From Castellaniella caeni NBRC 101664 (GTDB lineage Bacteria > Pseudomonadota > Gammaproteobacteria > Burkholderiales > Burkholderiaceae_B): 64,000 bases of DNA. Position numbers and translations under genes: made by a program. Where the stretch lies: positions 1 through 64,000 of the forward strand of contig NZ_BCWN01000005.1 in NCBI RefSeq assembly GCF_001592225.1, given 5' to 3'. A model generated the notes under the pieces. That model was given only the letters and a program-made list of their open reading frames with translations, was not told the origin of the DNA and searched no databases. Shown one piece after another: positions 54,653 to 63,672 of this stretch (positions are counted from its first letter, which is position 1; the number at the start of each line of letters is the position of its first letter).

Positions 54653-55323
54653 GCGTGGATTTCCTGTGCCGCGGCCTGCTGACCGCTGTGTTCCAGCGCG
54701 GCGAGCGTTTCGGCGGTGGTCAGACTCATGCCGCAGCGCTGCGCCACGTGGCGGATGGCCATCTGGTGATCCGCCAGACTGAAGTCGGCGCAGGCGTCGA
54801 TGAGCAGAAAAGGCTGCACGTCCTGCATGAAGGCGTCCAGCGCCGTGCTCAGGCAGCCGATGTGCGCGTAGACCCCGGTGATGAGCAGCTGGTCGCGCCC
54901 CAGGCCCGCCAGGCGGGCGCGCAGGTCGCTGCGCTGAAAGGCGCTGTAGCGCCATTTGGTCAGCACGGTGTCGTGCGGCCGGGGGCTGAGCGCCGCCACG
55001 ATGCCCGCCTGCGCTTGCTGCCCGGGTGCGGTCAGGCCCGGCCCCCAGAAGTCGTTGAGCAGCGCGCGGTCGGCGGCGGGCTGCACGGGCGGCTGGGCGG
55101 TGTAGAACACCGGGATGCCCAGGGCGTCGCAGCGGGCGCGCAGGCGGGTGATGGCCGTGATCAGCGCGGGGATGGGGGCCTGGGCCACGTCGTACTTGCC
55201 CAGGAAGTAGTCCTGCATGTCGTGGATCAGCAGTGCGGCGCGGCGGGCGTCGGGCGCCCAGTGCGCGCGATTGTCGACCGGCGCGTCCGGCATGGTGTAG
55301 GTGGGCAGCGAGGGAATGCTCAT
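54649..55323 (-). CDS. entB: isochorismatase without carrier domain
   Basis: The 224-residue product has the isochorismatase marks LLIHDMQDYFLGKYD, LTKWRYSAFQRSDL and TGVYAHIGCLSTALDAFM, matching the N-terminal part of EntB. The C-terminal aryl carrier domain of EntB (about 285 residues in E. coli) is missing; a separate carrier protein is encoded at 61625. It converts isochorismate to dihydro-dihydroxybenzoate and pyruvate. Both ends overlap neighbours by 4 bp. Confidence 0.93.
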   Translation of the reverse strand: MSIPSLPTYTMPDAPVDNRAHWAPDARRAALLIHDMQDYFLGKYDVAQAPIPALITAITRLRARCDALGIPVFYTAQPPVQPAADRALLNDFWGPGLTAPGQQAQAGIVAALSPRPHDTVLTKWRYSAFQRSDLRARLAGLGRDQLLITGVYAHIGCLSTALDAFMQDVQPFLLIDACADFSLADHQMAIRHVAQRCGMSLTTAETLAALEHSGQQAAAQEIHA

Positions 55324-56483
55324 GCGGCGGCCTCCAGGCCAAGGGCGTCGAGGATGGTGCGCAGCTTGTTGCCGGTTTCGGTGCGTTCCAGCGCGGGCAC
55401 CGAGCCGGGCACGATGCCCGCGCCGGCGTACAGCGTCAGGCGGCGCGCGTGGGTGTGGGCGCAGCGGATGGCAACCGACCAGACGCCGTCGCCGTGGGCG
55501 TCGCACCAGCCGACGGCACCGGCGAAGTAGCCGCGTTCGAAGGGTTCGATGTCGGCGATGGCCTGTCGGGCCTGTGCGGTGGGCAGCCCGCAGACGGCGG
55601 GCGTGGGGTGCAGGGCGATGGCGAGATCCAGGGCCGTAAGGCTGGCGTCGGCCAGTTCGCCGTGGATGGGGGTGCCCAGGTGCCAGAGCCGGGCGGTGGA
55701 CGTGAGGCTGGGTCGCGCGGGGATGTCCAGCGTGCGGCACAAAGGCCGCAGCACGGTCTCGATGGCCTCGACCACGACGGCGTGCTCGCGCAGATCTTTG
55801 GGTGAGTCGAGCAGGGCTTGCGCCTGGTGGGCGTCGCGCTCGGCCTCGGGGTGGCGCGCCGCCGTGCCCGCCAGGGGATGGATGTAAATCCGGCGGCCCC
55901 GGCGCTGCACCAGCAACTCGGGGCTGGCGCCGATGAAGTAGGCGCCGCCGTCGGTCCCCAGCGGCATGGCGTAGGTGTAGCCGTGAGGGTTGCCGCGCCA
56001 CAGCCGGGCGAGCACGCCGGGCAGGTCGATGGGCTCGGCCAAATCCAGCCGCAGCGTGCGTGCCAGTACCAGCTTGCGCAGGCCCGGTTCGTGCGCCAGG
56101 CGCGCCAGGGCGGCGCGCACGCCTTCTTCGTAGCGGGCGCCCGAGGGCAGCTCGTGGCGCCGCAGCACCGCGGTCGGGCGCGGGGCCGTGGCGGGCGCCG
56201 CGGCATTGGGCGTGTGCAGCAGGGTTTCGGGGATCAGCAGCTGCGCCGGGTGCGCCGGGTCGTAGGGCAGCAACCCCAGCAGCCGGGGGGCCGCCTGCTG
56301 GCGGGCGGCCTCGGCCAGCAGACGCGCCGCCTGTGCGCCGACATCGCCCTGCGCTTCGGCGCGCAGCAGGCAGCCGCGCCCGTGCAGCACCTCGTCGGCA
56401 GTGGCAAACAGCGTGTCGCCGGGGCGGAAGTCAGCGTTTGCGCCGGGGGCGGCGCAAGCCGTGGTGCGAGTCAGCATGTCCAT
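55320..56483 (-). CDS. entC: isochorismate synthase
   Basis: The 387-residue chorismate-binding enzyme has LHPTPAVCGLPTAQARQAIA and FERGYFAGAVGWCDAHGDG, the EntC/DhbC active-site region, plus the C-terminal LYAGAGIVPGSVPALERTET segment. It converts chorismate to isochorismate. The start at 56483 lies 1 bp after the propeller gene stop and fits EntC length; an upstream ATG would lie within that gene. Confidence 0.94.
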   Translation of the reverse strand: MDMLTRTTACAAPGANADFRPGDTLFATADEVLHGRGCLLRAEAQGDVGAQAARLLAEAARQQAAPRLLGLLPYDPAHPAQLLIPETLLHTPNAAAPATAPRPTAVLRRHELPSGARYEEGVRAALARLAHEPGLRKLVLARTLRLDLAEPIDLPGVLARLWRGNPHGYTYAMPLGTDGGAYFIGASPELLVQRRGRRIYIHPLAGTAARHPEAERDAHQAQALLDSPKDLREHAVVVEAIETVLRPLCRTLDIPARPSLTSTARLWHLGTPIHGELADASLTALDLAIALHPTPAVCGLPTAQARQAIADIEPFERGYFAGAVGWCDAHGDGVWSVAIRCAHTHARRLTLYAGAGIVPGSVPALERTETGNKLRTILDALGLEAAA

Positions 56484-56484
56484 T

Positions 56485-57606
56485 TCAGCGGCGGGCCTCG
56501 ATGCGTACCAGGCGATCCGCGCGCGGGTCGTCCTTGCTCTTTTTGACCAGCGCCCAGGCCGTGCCTTGCGCATCGAGGGCGATGTGGTTGGGCGCCGAAC
56601 CGGTGGCGATCTGTGCCTGGACGACGCCCGCGTCGTCCAGCACCGTGACCGTGCCCGCCATCCGGTTGGCCACGTAGACCAGGCGGTGCAGGGGGTCGAA
56701 GGCCACGTTCAAGGCGCCCGCGCCTGTGGCGATATGTTGCAGCACTTGGCCGTTGCGGCTGTCCAGCACCGTGACGTCGCCCGACTTCTGTGCCGTCACG
56801 TAGAGGCGCTGCGCCTGGCTGTCGACCGCCAGCCCCGAGGCTCCCTGTGCACCGGGGACGTTGTAGCGGGTGACCTGGCGGCCCGTCATCGTGTCGATGC
56901 CGAAGACTTCCGCCGTGTTCAGGCTGACGGTATAGAGCCGCTGGTGGGCCGCGTCCAGCGCCAGGCTCATGGGCTTGGGCGCCTCGCCCGCGCCGCTGAG
57001 CGTGATGCCGGGCAGGGGTTGCAGCGTGTCGGTGTCAAAGACGTGGATCACGTTGCTGGCGGGCGACGACACGTAGGCGCGGCTGTGCGCGGCGTCGATC
57101 AGCACGTCGCGGGCATGTGGCGTGGCATCGTCGGGAAACTGCTTGACCAGGCTCAGGTCGTCCTGCCGGTAGACCGCGATCGAGCCGCTGCGGGTGTTGC
57201 TCGTCCAGACTTGCCCATGGGTGTCGTCCACGGCGATGCCGTAGGCGGCTTGCACCTGCCCGTCCTGGCGGCTGGCCTGCGGCGCGGGCGTGACCAGGGT
57301 TTCGATGCGCAGACGGGATGGGTCAAACTTCACGAGCTTCGATTCACGCACGGGTGGGCGGCCCACGGCGCTGGCGACGTACAGGCGCTGGCTGCGGGCG
57401 CTGTAAGCGCCTTGGTAGACGCCTGGCACGAGGTCGATGGCTTGTGCCTGGAAGGCCCATTGCGGGGCGACGGTGGCCGTGGCCGCAGTGTCGGCGGGCG
57501 CGCCGGCCTGGGTGGCGCAGCCTGCCGCCAGGCCCAGCAGCGCGCAGGCGAGGGCGGTCTTCAGGACGCGGTTCAGCGGGGTGCGTTGGGCAAAGTGCGG
57601 GGTCAT
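56485..57606 (-). CDS. YncE-like beta-propeller lipoprotein
   Basis: The 373-residue product has a signal peptide with lipobox LAAGC (Cys30), then repeated blades of the YVTN/NHL type (RLYVTAQKSGDVTVLDSRNG; LVYVANRMAGTVTVLDDAG). E. coli YncE is a periplasmic seven-bladed propeller reported as Fur/iron regulated, of unknown role. Here the gene sits inside the siderophore operon, overlapping the synthetase stop by 4 bp, which strongly suggests a task in siderophore handling. The function is not known. Confidence 0.82.
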   Translation of the reverse strand: MTPHFAQRTPLNRVLKTALACALLGLAAGCATQAGAPADTAATATVAPQWAFQAQAIDLVPGVYQGAYSARSQRLYVASAVGRPPVRESKLVKFDPSRLRIETLVTPAPQASRQDGQVQAAYGIAVDDTHGQVWTSNTRSGSIAVYRQDDLSLVKQFPDDATPHARDVLIDAAHSRAYVSSPASNVIHVFDTDTLQPLPGITLSGAGEAPKPMSLALDAAHQRLYTVSLNTAEVFGIDTMTGRQVTRYNVPGAQGASGLAVDSQAQRLYVTAQKSGDVTVLDSRNGQVLQHIATGAGALNVAFDPLHRLVYVANRMAGTVTVLDDAGVVQAQIATGSAPNHIALDAQGTAWALVKKSKDDPRADRLVRIEARR

Positions 57607-60600
57607 GCGGTTTCCTTGTTCAATGGAAAAGCGAAAGAGGGGGCGTGCGGCGCCGGGTCGCGGGCGCACAGGTCGGCGTCCAGCCAGGGCGCCATGCGGC
57701 GGACGGCATCCGCGCCGGGCAGCGCTGCGTGCGTCGTGGCAATGGCATGGGTGTGCAGGTCGCCGACGTGCGGCAGCCAGGCCTGGGGGCGCAAGCCCGA
57801 GTCGCCGTGATCCAGCGCCGCCTGGACGTGCAGCACGGCGCCGTCGTAGGCGCTGTGCCGGTGGCTGCGCACGAGGCGGTTGGTGTGGTTGACCGTCTCG
57901 AAGATGGCTTCCAGCTGGGCGTCGGACAGCTCGCCCAACGGATGGCCCGCGGCGCGCAGAAAGGCGACCACGCCGGCGCGGTTCAACTGTTCGGATGGCA
58001 GCGCCTGCGGGTCGGCGCCGGCGATGTGCAGCAGGGCCTTGTACAGGTCGTCCGGGCCGGGGGCGGGATGGTCATGCCAGACTTCGCAGGGGTAGGCGTC
58101 CAGCAGGATGACGCTGCCGACGCGCTGGCCCCGCTGCCGCAGCCGGGTGGCCACGACCTGTGCCAGGATGCCGCCCACCGACCAGCCCAGCAGGTGATAG
58201 GGCCCCTGGGCCTGCAGGGATTCGATCCGCTCGACGTAGCCCTGGGCCATCTCGGCGAGGCTGGCGGCGGGCGGACGGCCTTGGGGTGAGAGCGTGGCTG
58301 CCTGAAGGCCATAGACCGTGCGAGGTGTCGCCAGGGCATGGGCCAGGGAGCGATAGCACCAGGACAGGCCGCCCGCCGGGTGGATGCAGAACAGGGCCGG
58401 GCGTCCGGGCGCTTCGCGCAGCGTGATCACGTCGCCAAAGCCGTCGTGGGCCGTGCTGGCCGGGTGCGCGTCCAGGTGATCCAGGTGAGCGGCCAGGCGC
58501 GCCACCGTCGGGTGCTGGAAGATGGTGCCCAGCGCGATGTCGTGCGCGCCGCGCAGCTGCAAGGCCAGGCGCGCGGCCAGCAGCGAGTGGCCGCCCAGGG
58601 CGAAGAAATCATCCTCGGCGCACGGGGTCTCGGGCAGGCCCAGCACCTGACGGAAGGCCTGGGCGACGCGTGCTTCGTTGGCGCCGCGCGGCGGGCGGCC
58701 CTGGGTCTGGGGGGTGTGGGCCGGGGCGGGCAGCGCCTTGCGGTCGAGCTTGCCGTTGGCGGTCACGGGCAGGTGCGGCAGGAACACCCAGGCCGTGGGC
58801 ACCATGTAGTCGGGCAGCCGCGCCGCCAGGTCGGCGGCCAGGGCCGCGCGTTCGGGGGCCGTGCCTGGTTCGGCCACGACGTAGGCGGCCAGCAGCGCGT
58901 GGCCGGGCAGGTCTTCGCGCACCAGCACGACGGCCTGGGCGACGTCTGGCCGGGCCATGAGCACGGCCTCGATCTCGCCCAGTTCGAGGCGCTGGCCGCG
59001 CAGCTTCACCTGGTGGTCGATGCGTCCCAGATAGACGATGGCGCCGTCGTCGCGGCGTGTGGCGAGATCGCCCGTGGCGTACAGGCGCGGGCCGGGCAGC
59101 CCCGCAGGGGCCGGGATGAAGCGTTCGGCGGTCAGGTCGGGGCGGCCCAGATAGCCCGTGGCCAGCTGCCGCCCGCCCAAGTAGAGCTGGCCCGGCGTGC
59201 CGGGCGGCACGGGCCGCAGCAGGGTGTCGAGCACGTGCAGCTGGGTGTTCCACACCGGCCAGCCGATGGGGATGGGCTGGCTGTCGTCGCTGGCGCTGGC
59301 GGCCCACCAGGAGACATCGACGGCGGCTTCGGTGGGGCCGTACAGATTGTGCAGTTCGGCCTCGATGGTCTCGTGGAAGCGATCGCGCAGGGCGGCGGGC
59401 AGGGCCTCGCCGCTGCAGAACACCAGCCGTGGGCACAGGCCTCGCGCGTCGGGGTCTTCCAGCAGGGCCGCCAGCATGGACGGCACGAAGTGCAGCACGG
59501 TGACGGTGTGTGCGCGGATCAGGCGGCACAGCCAGGCCGGGTCGCGGTGCGCGTCGGGTGGGGCCACCAGCAAGCGTGCGCCGCTTAAAAAGGGCAAGAA
59601 CAGTTCCCAGACGGAGACGTCGAAGGTGGCCGGGGTCTTTTGCAAAATGCGGTCGTCCGGGCCGATGGCGTAGTGCACCTGCATCCATTCGAGCCGGTTG
59701 ACGATCGCCGCGTGCGGCACGATCACCCCCTTGGGGGCGCCCGTTGAGCCCGAGGTGTAGATGACGTAGGCCGGGTCGTCCGGCCCTGCCGCCGGGGCGG
59801 TGTCCGTCTCCGTCCCGGCGACGGGGCGTTCGAGGTCGTCGGGCGCCAGCGGCCGGGTGCTCAGCCCGTCGCAGAGGGCGGCGGGGCCCAGCAAGATGCC
59901 CGCCTGGGCATCGTCCAGAATCTGTCGCAGGCGGGCGGCTGGTTGTCCGGGGTCGAGCGGCAGGTAGGCGGCGCCACTGCGCAGGATGGCCAGCAGACAC
60001 AGCACGCGCCGGGCCGAGCGTGGCAGGGCCACGGCCACGCGCGTACCGGGCCGCGCGCCCAGGGCGCGCAGGTGGCGGGCGGCGTTGGCCGTCCAGGCGT
60101 CGATCTCGGCGTACGTCCAGGCGTGCGCATCGGCAGCGGCGTCTTGCAGGCCCGGGTGCCGCGGCTGGGCCCGCAGCCGGGCGTGGATGCGCGACCACAG
60201 GGTGCCAGGGGGCAGCGGATGATCGCTGCGGTTGGGGGCGAGCGCCCAGCGTTCGTGCTCGTCGGGAGTGAGGGTGGCGACATCGGCCAGCCGCGCGGCG
60301 CCCAGGGCGGTGCCCAGGAAATGCGCCAGGCGTCGCAGGTGCGCCCGTATTTGTGCTTCGGTGTACAGGCGCGGGTTGGCTTCGATTTCGAGACGCAGCC
60401 CGCCACCGTCGGGCGCGGCGCGAAAGCTGAAGGTGAGGTCTTCGACCGGCCCGGTGCACAGCACCGCCTGTGCGGCGTCCAGGCCCGCTGCGGCGTAGGG
60501 GGCGTCAAAGGGCAGCACGTTCAAAATCGGGCCGTGCAGGCGCGGCAGCCCGCCGGGCAGCGTCAGGTCGCGGCGCAGCTGCTCGGCCCGATAGCGGCTG

Positions 60601-61628
60601 TGGCGCCGCAGGCCACGCAGGCCGCGGGCAGCCTGCGTCAACAGATCGGGCAGCGGGGCGGTTTCGTCCAGCGCGCACACCCAGGGCACGACGTTCATGA
60701 CGGTGGCGACGGTGCGCGCGCTGCGGCTGCCCAGGCGGCCCATGGCGGGCACCCCGACCACGCAGGCCGTCGGCCCCAGGTGGCGCGCCACGTAGGCCGC
60801 GCCCAGTGTCGTGAGAATGTCGGGCCAGCTGACCTCGGTGGCGGCTTCCAGCGCCTGCAGGGCGGTGACGAGCGCGGGAGCGGCCGCCTGCTCGTGGCGC
60901 AGGCAGCGCGGTGCGCTCAGCGCGCTGCCGGTCGCCAGGCTGGCGGCGGGGACGTGTGCGGCGCAGTGCTCGCGCCAGAAGGCCTGCGCCCGCAGACGGG
61001 CCTCGCTGCCGCGCCAGGCCTGGTCTTCGTCCCAGACCGGCGCGAGCGGAGTGAGTGCGTTGTCCGGTGCGCCATCCGCCTGGCCGCCGGAAGCAGCGTA
61101 CAGGCGGATGGCGCGGCCCTCGATGAGGGCCATGGCATAGCCGTCGGCGGCCAGGTGATGGACGCGCTGATACCAGAGGGCGAGGGCCGGGCCGCAGAGA
61201 AACAGCACCTGGCGGCAGAGCGGGTCGCGCAGCGGATCGACGGGGCGTTCGAGGTCGGCCCGGATCCAGGCCCAGGCCTGGTCGTGGGCTGGTTCAGGAG
61301 GCAGGTGGCGCAGGTCGCGCACATCCAGGCGTGGCTGGCGTGCGGGGTCGAGGCATTGCCGCGGGCCTTCGGGGCCCGTGGCAAAGCGCAGCGCCAGCGC
61401 CTGGGCTTCAGCCAGGGCCTGGTTGACGGCCTGCTCGAAGCGCGGCACGTCCAGCGGCGTGCGCACCGTGGTGCAGTGCGCCGGATTGAAGATGGGATTG
61501 CCCGGATCCAGCTGCTGGGCGTACCAGAGCCCTTCCTGTGCCTCGGTGAGCGGCACCCAGGCGGGGGCTGGCGACGCGGCGTTGGACGGCCGTGCGCCAT
61601 CGGGGGAGGCCGGTGCCGTGGCGTTCAT
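57603..61628 (-). CDS. entF: EntF-like non-ribosomal peptide synthetase (C-A-T-TE)
   Basis: The 1341-residue synthetase has a condensation domain (HHLAADG at 157-163), an adenylation domain (YVIYTSGSTGAPKG near 620; FDVSVWELFLPF, HFVPSM and NLYGPTEAAVDVSWW match the serine-activating EntF pocket), a carrier domain (DDFFALGGHSLL near 1010) and a thioesterase (GWSVGG near 1148). This is the architecture that builds the cyclic tri-(dihydroxybenzoyl-serine) enterobactin. The final ring size cannot be read from sequence. The start at 61628 overlaps the carrier-protein stop. No MbtH-like gene is in the window. Confidence 0.92.
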   Translation of the reverse strand: MNATAPASPDGARPSNAASPAPAWVPLTEAQEGLWYAQQLDPGNPIFNPAHCTTVRTPLDVPRFEQAVNQALAEAQALALRFATGPEGPRQCLDPARQPRLDVRDLRHLPPEPAHDQAWAWIRADLERPVDPLRDPLCRQVLFLCGPALALWYQRVHHLAADGYAMALIEGRAIRLYAASGGQADGAPDNALTPLAPVWDEDQAWRGSEARLRAQAFWREHCAAHVPAASLATGSALSAPRCLRHEQAAAPALVTALQALEAATEVSWPDILTTLGAAYVARHLGPTACVVGVPAMGRLGSRSARTVATVMNVVPWVCALDETAPLPDLLTQAARGLRGLRRHSRYRAEQLRRDLTLPGGLPRLHGPILNVLPFDAPYAAAGLDAAQAVLCTGPVEDLTFSFRAAPDGGGLRLEIEANPRLYTEAQIRAHLRRLAHFLGTALGAARLADVATLTPDEHERWALAPNRSDHPLPPGTLWSRIHARLRAQPRHPGLQDAAADAHAWTYAEIDAWTANAARHLRALGARPGTRVAVALPRSARRVLCLLAILRSGAAYLPLDPGQPAARLRQILDDAQAGILLGPAALCDGLSTRPLAPDDLERPVAGTETDTAPAAGPDDPAYVIYTSGSTGAPKGVIVPHAAIVNRLEWMQVHYAIGPDDRILQKTPATFDVSVWELFLPFLSGARLLVAPPDAHRDPAWLCRLIRAHTVTVLHFVPSMLAALLEDPDARGLCPRLVFCSGEALPAALRDRFHETIEAELHNLYGPTEAAVDVSWWAASASDDSQPIPIGWPVWNTQLHVLDTLLRPVPPGTPGQLYLGGRQLATGYLGRPDLTAERFIPAPAGLPGPRLYATGDLATRRDDGAIVYLGRIDHQVKLRGQRLELGEIEAVLMARPDVAQAVVLVREDLPGHALLAAYVVAEPGTAPERAALAADLAARLPDYMVPTAWVFLPHLPVTANGKLDRKALPAPAHTPQTQGRPPRGANEARVAQAFRQVLGLPETPCAEDDFFALGGHSLLAARLALQLRGAHDIALGTIFQHPTVARLAAHLDHLDAHPASTAHDGFGDVITLREAPGRPALFCIHPAGGLSWCYRSLAHALATPRTVYGLQAATLSPQGRPPAASLAEMAQGYVERIESLQAQGPYHLLGWSVGGILAQVVATRLRQRGQRVGSVILLDAYPCEVWHDHPAPGPDDLYKALLHIAGADPQALPSEQLNRAGVVAFLRAAGHPLGELSDAQLEAIFETVNHTNRLVRSHRHSAYDGAVLHVQAALDHGDSGLRPQAWLPHVGDLHTHAIATTHAALPGADAVRRMAPWLDADLCARDPAPHAPSFAFPLNKETA

Positions 61629-61879
61629 GGGTGGCTGGCTGGGGTCGGCGTGGCGGTGCGCGACACCAGCGCCCACCACTGCGCCAGCGTGGCTTCGAGC
61701 GCGAGGTCGGCGAATTCGACCTGGGCACCGGCTTCGCGCCAGAGCGAGGCGAGCTTCATGAGCCGCATCGAATCGAGGCCGAGATTCATCAGGTTGTCGT
61801 CGTCGAGAATGTCGGCGGGGGATTCATGCAGCAGGCGGGCGACGTCGGCGCGCATGCTTTCGAGGGTCAGGGTGGTCAT
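61625..61879 (-). CDS. stand-alone aryl carrier protein
   Basis: The 84-residue product is a single acyl-carrier domain. The phosphopantetheine serine lies in NLGLDSMRLMKLASLW. It is the equivalent of the C-terminal half of EntB, here free. It would carry dihydroxybenzoate from EntE to the synthetase condensation domain. It overlaps entE and entF by 4 bp on each side. A readthrough frame from entE is only a shadow. Confidence 0.88.
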   Translation of the reverse strand: MTTLTLESMRADVARLLHESPADILDDDNLMNLGLDSMRLMKLASLWREAGAQVEFADLALEATLAQWWALVSRTATPTPASHP

Positions 61880-63567
61880 GAGGTGGCGGTTGAGTCGTTG
61901 GCGGCGGTAGTGCCGGCGGCGCTGGCTTCCTGGGCCAGCAGTTGGGCCCGCAATTGGGCGCGCAGGGCCTTGCGGCTGATTTTCAGGGCGGCTGTGGCGG
62001 CGAATTGCGTGACGAAGACGATCTGGTCGGGCACTTTGAAGTCGGCGATGCCGCGCCCGCGTATCCACTTTTTGAGGTCGGCGGCACGCGGCTTGTCGCC
62101 CTTGGGGATGATGAAGGCGCAGCTGCGTTCGCCCAGGTATTCGTCGGGCACGGAGACGACGGCGGCATCGAAGACCTGGGGGTGCGAGAGCAGGTGGTCT
62201 TCGATTTCCTCGGCGGAGATTTTTTCGCCTGCCCGGTTGATGTGGTCGCCCGCGCGGCCCTGCACTTCGAGATAGCCCTCGGGCGTCATGCGCACGATGT
62301 CGCCCGTGCGGTAGTAGCCGTCTTCGGTGAACGAGCGGGCGTTGGCTGAGGGGTTGTCGTGGTAGGCGCGGATGGTGTAGGGGCCGCGGGTGAGCAGGTG
62401 CCCCGCCTGGCCGGGGGCCACCGGCTGGCCCGCGTCGTCCAGGATGAGGATTTCGTCGTCCGGGCTGATGGGGCAGCCCTGGGTGTGGATGATGCGTTCT
62501 TCGGGGTCGTCGAGCCGGGTGTAGTTGACCAGCCCTTCGGCCATGCCGAAGACCTGCTGCAGCGTGGCGCCCAGCACCGGGCGTACCCGGCGGGCGATCT
62601 CGGCCGACAGCTTGGCGCCGCCCACCTGGATCGTGCGCAGGCTGCTGAGATCGTGCGCGCTGCGCGGCGCCAGGTCGAGCCATTGCAGCAGCAGCGGCGG
62701 CACCAGGCTGGTGACGGTGACGTGTTCGCGCTCGATCAGCGCGAAGGCTGATTCCGGGTCGGGCGAGGGGCTGAGCACGACGCGCCCGCCCGCATACAGC
62801 GTGCCCAGAAAACCGGGCGAGCTCATGGGGAAGTTGTGCGCGATGGGCAGCGCGCCCAGAAAGACGGTGTCGGGCCCCAGGCCGCAGATGCGCGCCGATT
62901 CGCGCAGGGTGTAGATGTAGTCGTCGTGCGTGCGCGGGATGAGCTTGGACAGCCCCGTGCTGCCGCCCGAGATTTGCAGGAAAGCCACCTGCGAACCCTG
63001 CGAGACGCTGGAGGGCAGGGCGCTGCCGTCGATGGCGTAGAGCGCGTCCAGCGGTGTGAACGGCTCGGCGTCGCCGCTGATCCAGACGTGTTCGACGGAG
63101 GGGCAGCGGGCCTGCAGTTCGGTGGCGAGCGCGCGGTAATCGAAGCCGGCGTGCGTGGCGGCGGCGACGTAGGCCCGGGCGCCCGAGCCCTTGGCGAAGT
63201 GCTCGATCTCGGTGATGCGGTGGGCGGGCAAGGCGTAGACGGGGATCAGCCCCGCGCGAAACAGGCCCATGACCGTGCCGATGAAGTCGGGGATGTTGGG
63301 CAGGTGTACCACCACGCGATCGCCGCGCTGCAGGCCGGCCTGGGCGAAGCCCGCCGCCAGCGAGGAAGCCCGGCGGTCGAGTTCGGCGTACGTCCAGCGC
63401 TGTTGGCCGCCGACCACGGCCAGTCGGTCGGGGTGGGCGGTGGCGCGCTCGCGCAGCCAGGCGCCGAAGGTTTCGTTGCGCCAATGGCCGACGGCCCGGT
63501 AGCGTTTGGCGAATTCATCCGGCCAGTGCTGGGTCGGGAGCGGTGTGCTTGAGGTCACTTTGCACAT
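61876..63567 (-). CDS. entE: 2,3-dihydroxybenzoate-AMP ligase
   Basis: The 563-residue adenylating enzyme resembles EntE/Dhb[21 protein letters not shown] near the N-terminus, [20 protein letters not shown], the aryl-pocket segment HNFPMSSPG, and the C-terminal [20 protein letters not shown]. It activates dihydroxybenzoate and loads the carrier protein. It is the first gene of the operon. The ATG at 63567 has no ribosome-binding site and abuts the Fur-box-like site; a GTG at 63558 is possible. Confidence 0.93.
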   Translation of the reverse strand: MCKVTSSTPLPTQHWPDEFAKRYRAVGHWRNETFGAWLRERATAHPDRLAVVGGQQRWTYAELDRRASSLAAGFAQAGLQRGDRVVVHLPNIPDFIGTVMGLFRAGLIPVYALPAHRITEIEHFAKGSGARAYVAAATHAGFDYRALATELQARCPSVEHVWISGDAEPFTPLDALYAIDGSALPSSVSQGSQVAFLQISGGSTGLSKLIPRTHDDYIYTLRESARICGLGPDTVFLGALPIAHNFPMSSPGFLGTLYAGGRVVLSPSPDPESAFALIEREHVTVTSLVPPLLLQWLDLAPRSAHDLSSLRTIQVGGAKLSAEIARRVRPVLGATLQQVFGMAEGLVNYTRLDDPEERIIHTQGCPISPDDEILILDDAGQPVAPGQAGHLLTRGPYTIRAYHDNPSANARSFTEDGYYRTGDIVRMTPEGYLEVQGRAGDHINRAGEKISAEEIEDHLLSHPQVFDAAVVSVPDEYLGERSCAFIIPKGDKPRAADLKKWIRGRGIADFKVPDQIVFVTQFAATAALKISRKALRAQLRAQLLAQEASAAGTTAANDSTATS

Positions 63568-63598
63568 GATAATGAGAATGAGAACGGTCTTAAGTATA
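63568..63598 (-). promoter_or_regulatory. Fur-box-like site and -10 of the siderophore operon
   Basis: Plus-strand bases 63568-63586 (GATAATGAGAATGAGAACG) match the 19-bp Fur consensus at 13 positions and contain three head-to-tail NATAAT-like hexamers. A TATACT box (63598 to 63593, minus strand) gives a transcription start inside the site. No strong -35 was seen. Iron-dependent repression of the whole operon is expected. Confidence 0.75.
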
Positions 63599-63672
63599 GA
63601 AAATGTGCCGGACGTTGGTCTAGTGCCTCGTGGTTTTCGCCTGCGGGCCGACGCGCCTGGTTTCGCGGCGGT

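Noticed and set aside
53549-54682. A plus-strand gene starting in the AT-rich spacer and crossing entA
   Set aside because: It starts in non-coding DNA and runs antisense through conserved EntA motifs; the translation has no domain.
59943-61910. A 655-codon plus-strand frame opposite the synthetase gene
   Set aside because: The opposite strand encodes intact C and A domain motifs; this frame has biased Gly/Ala/Gln content and no motif.
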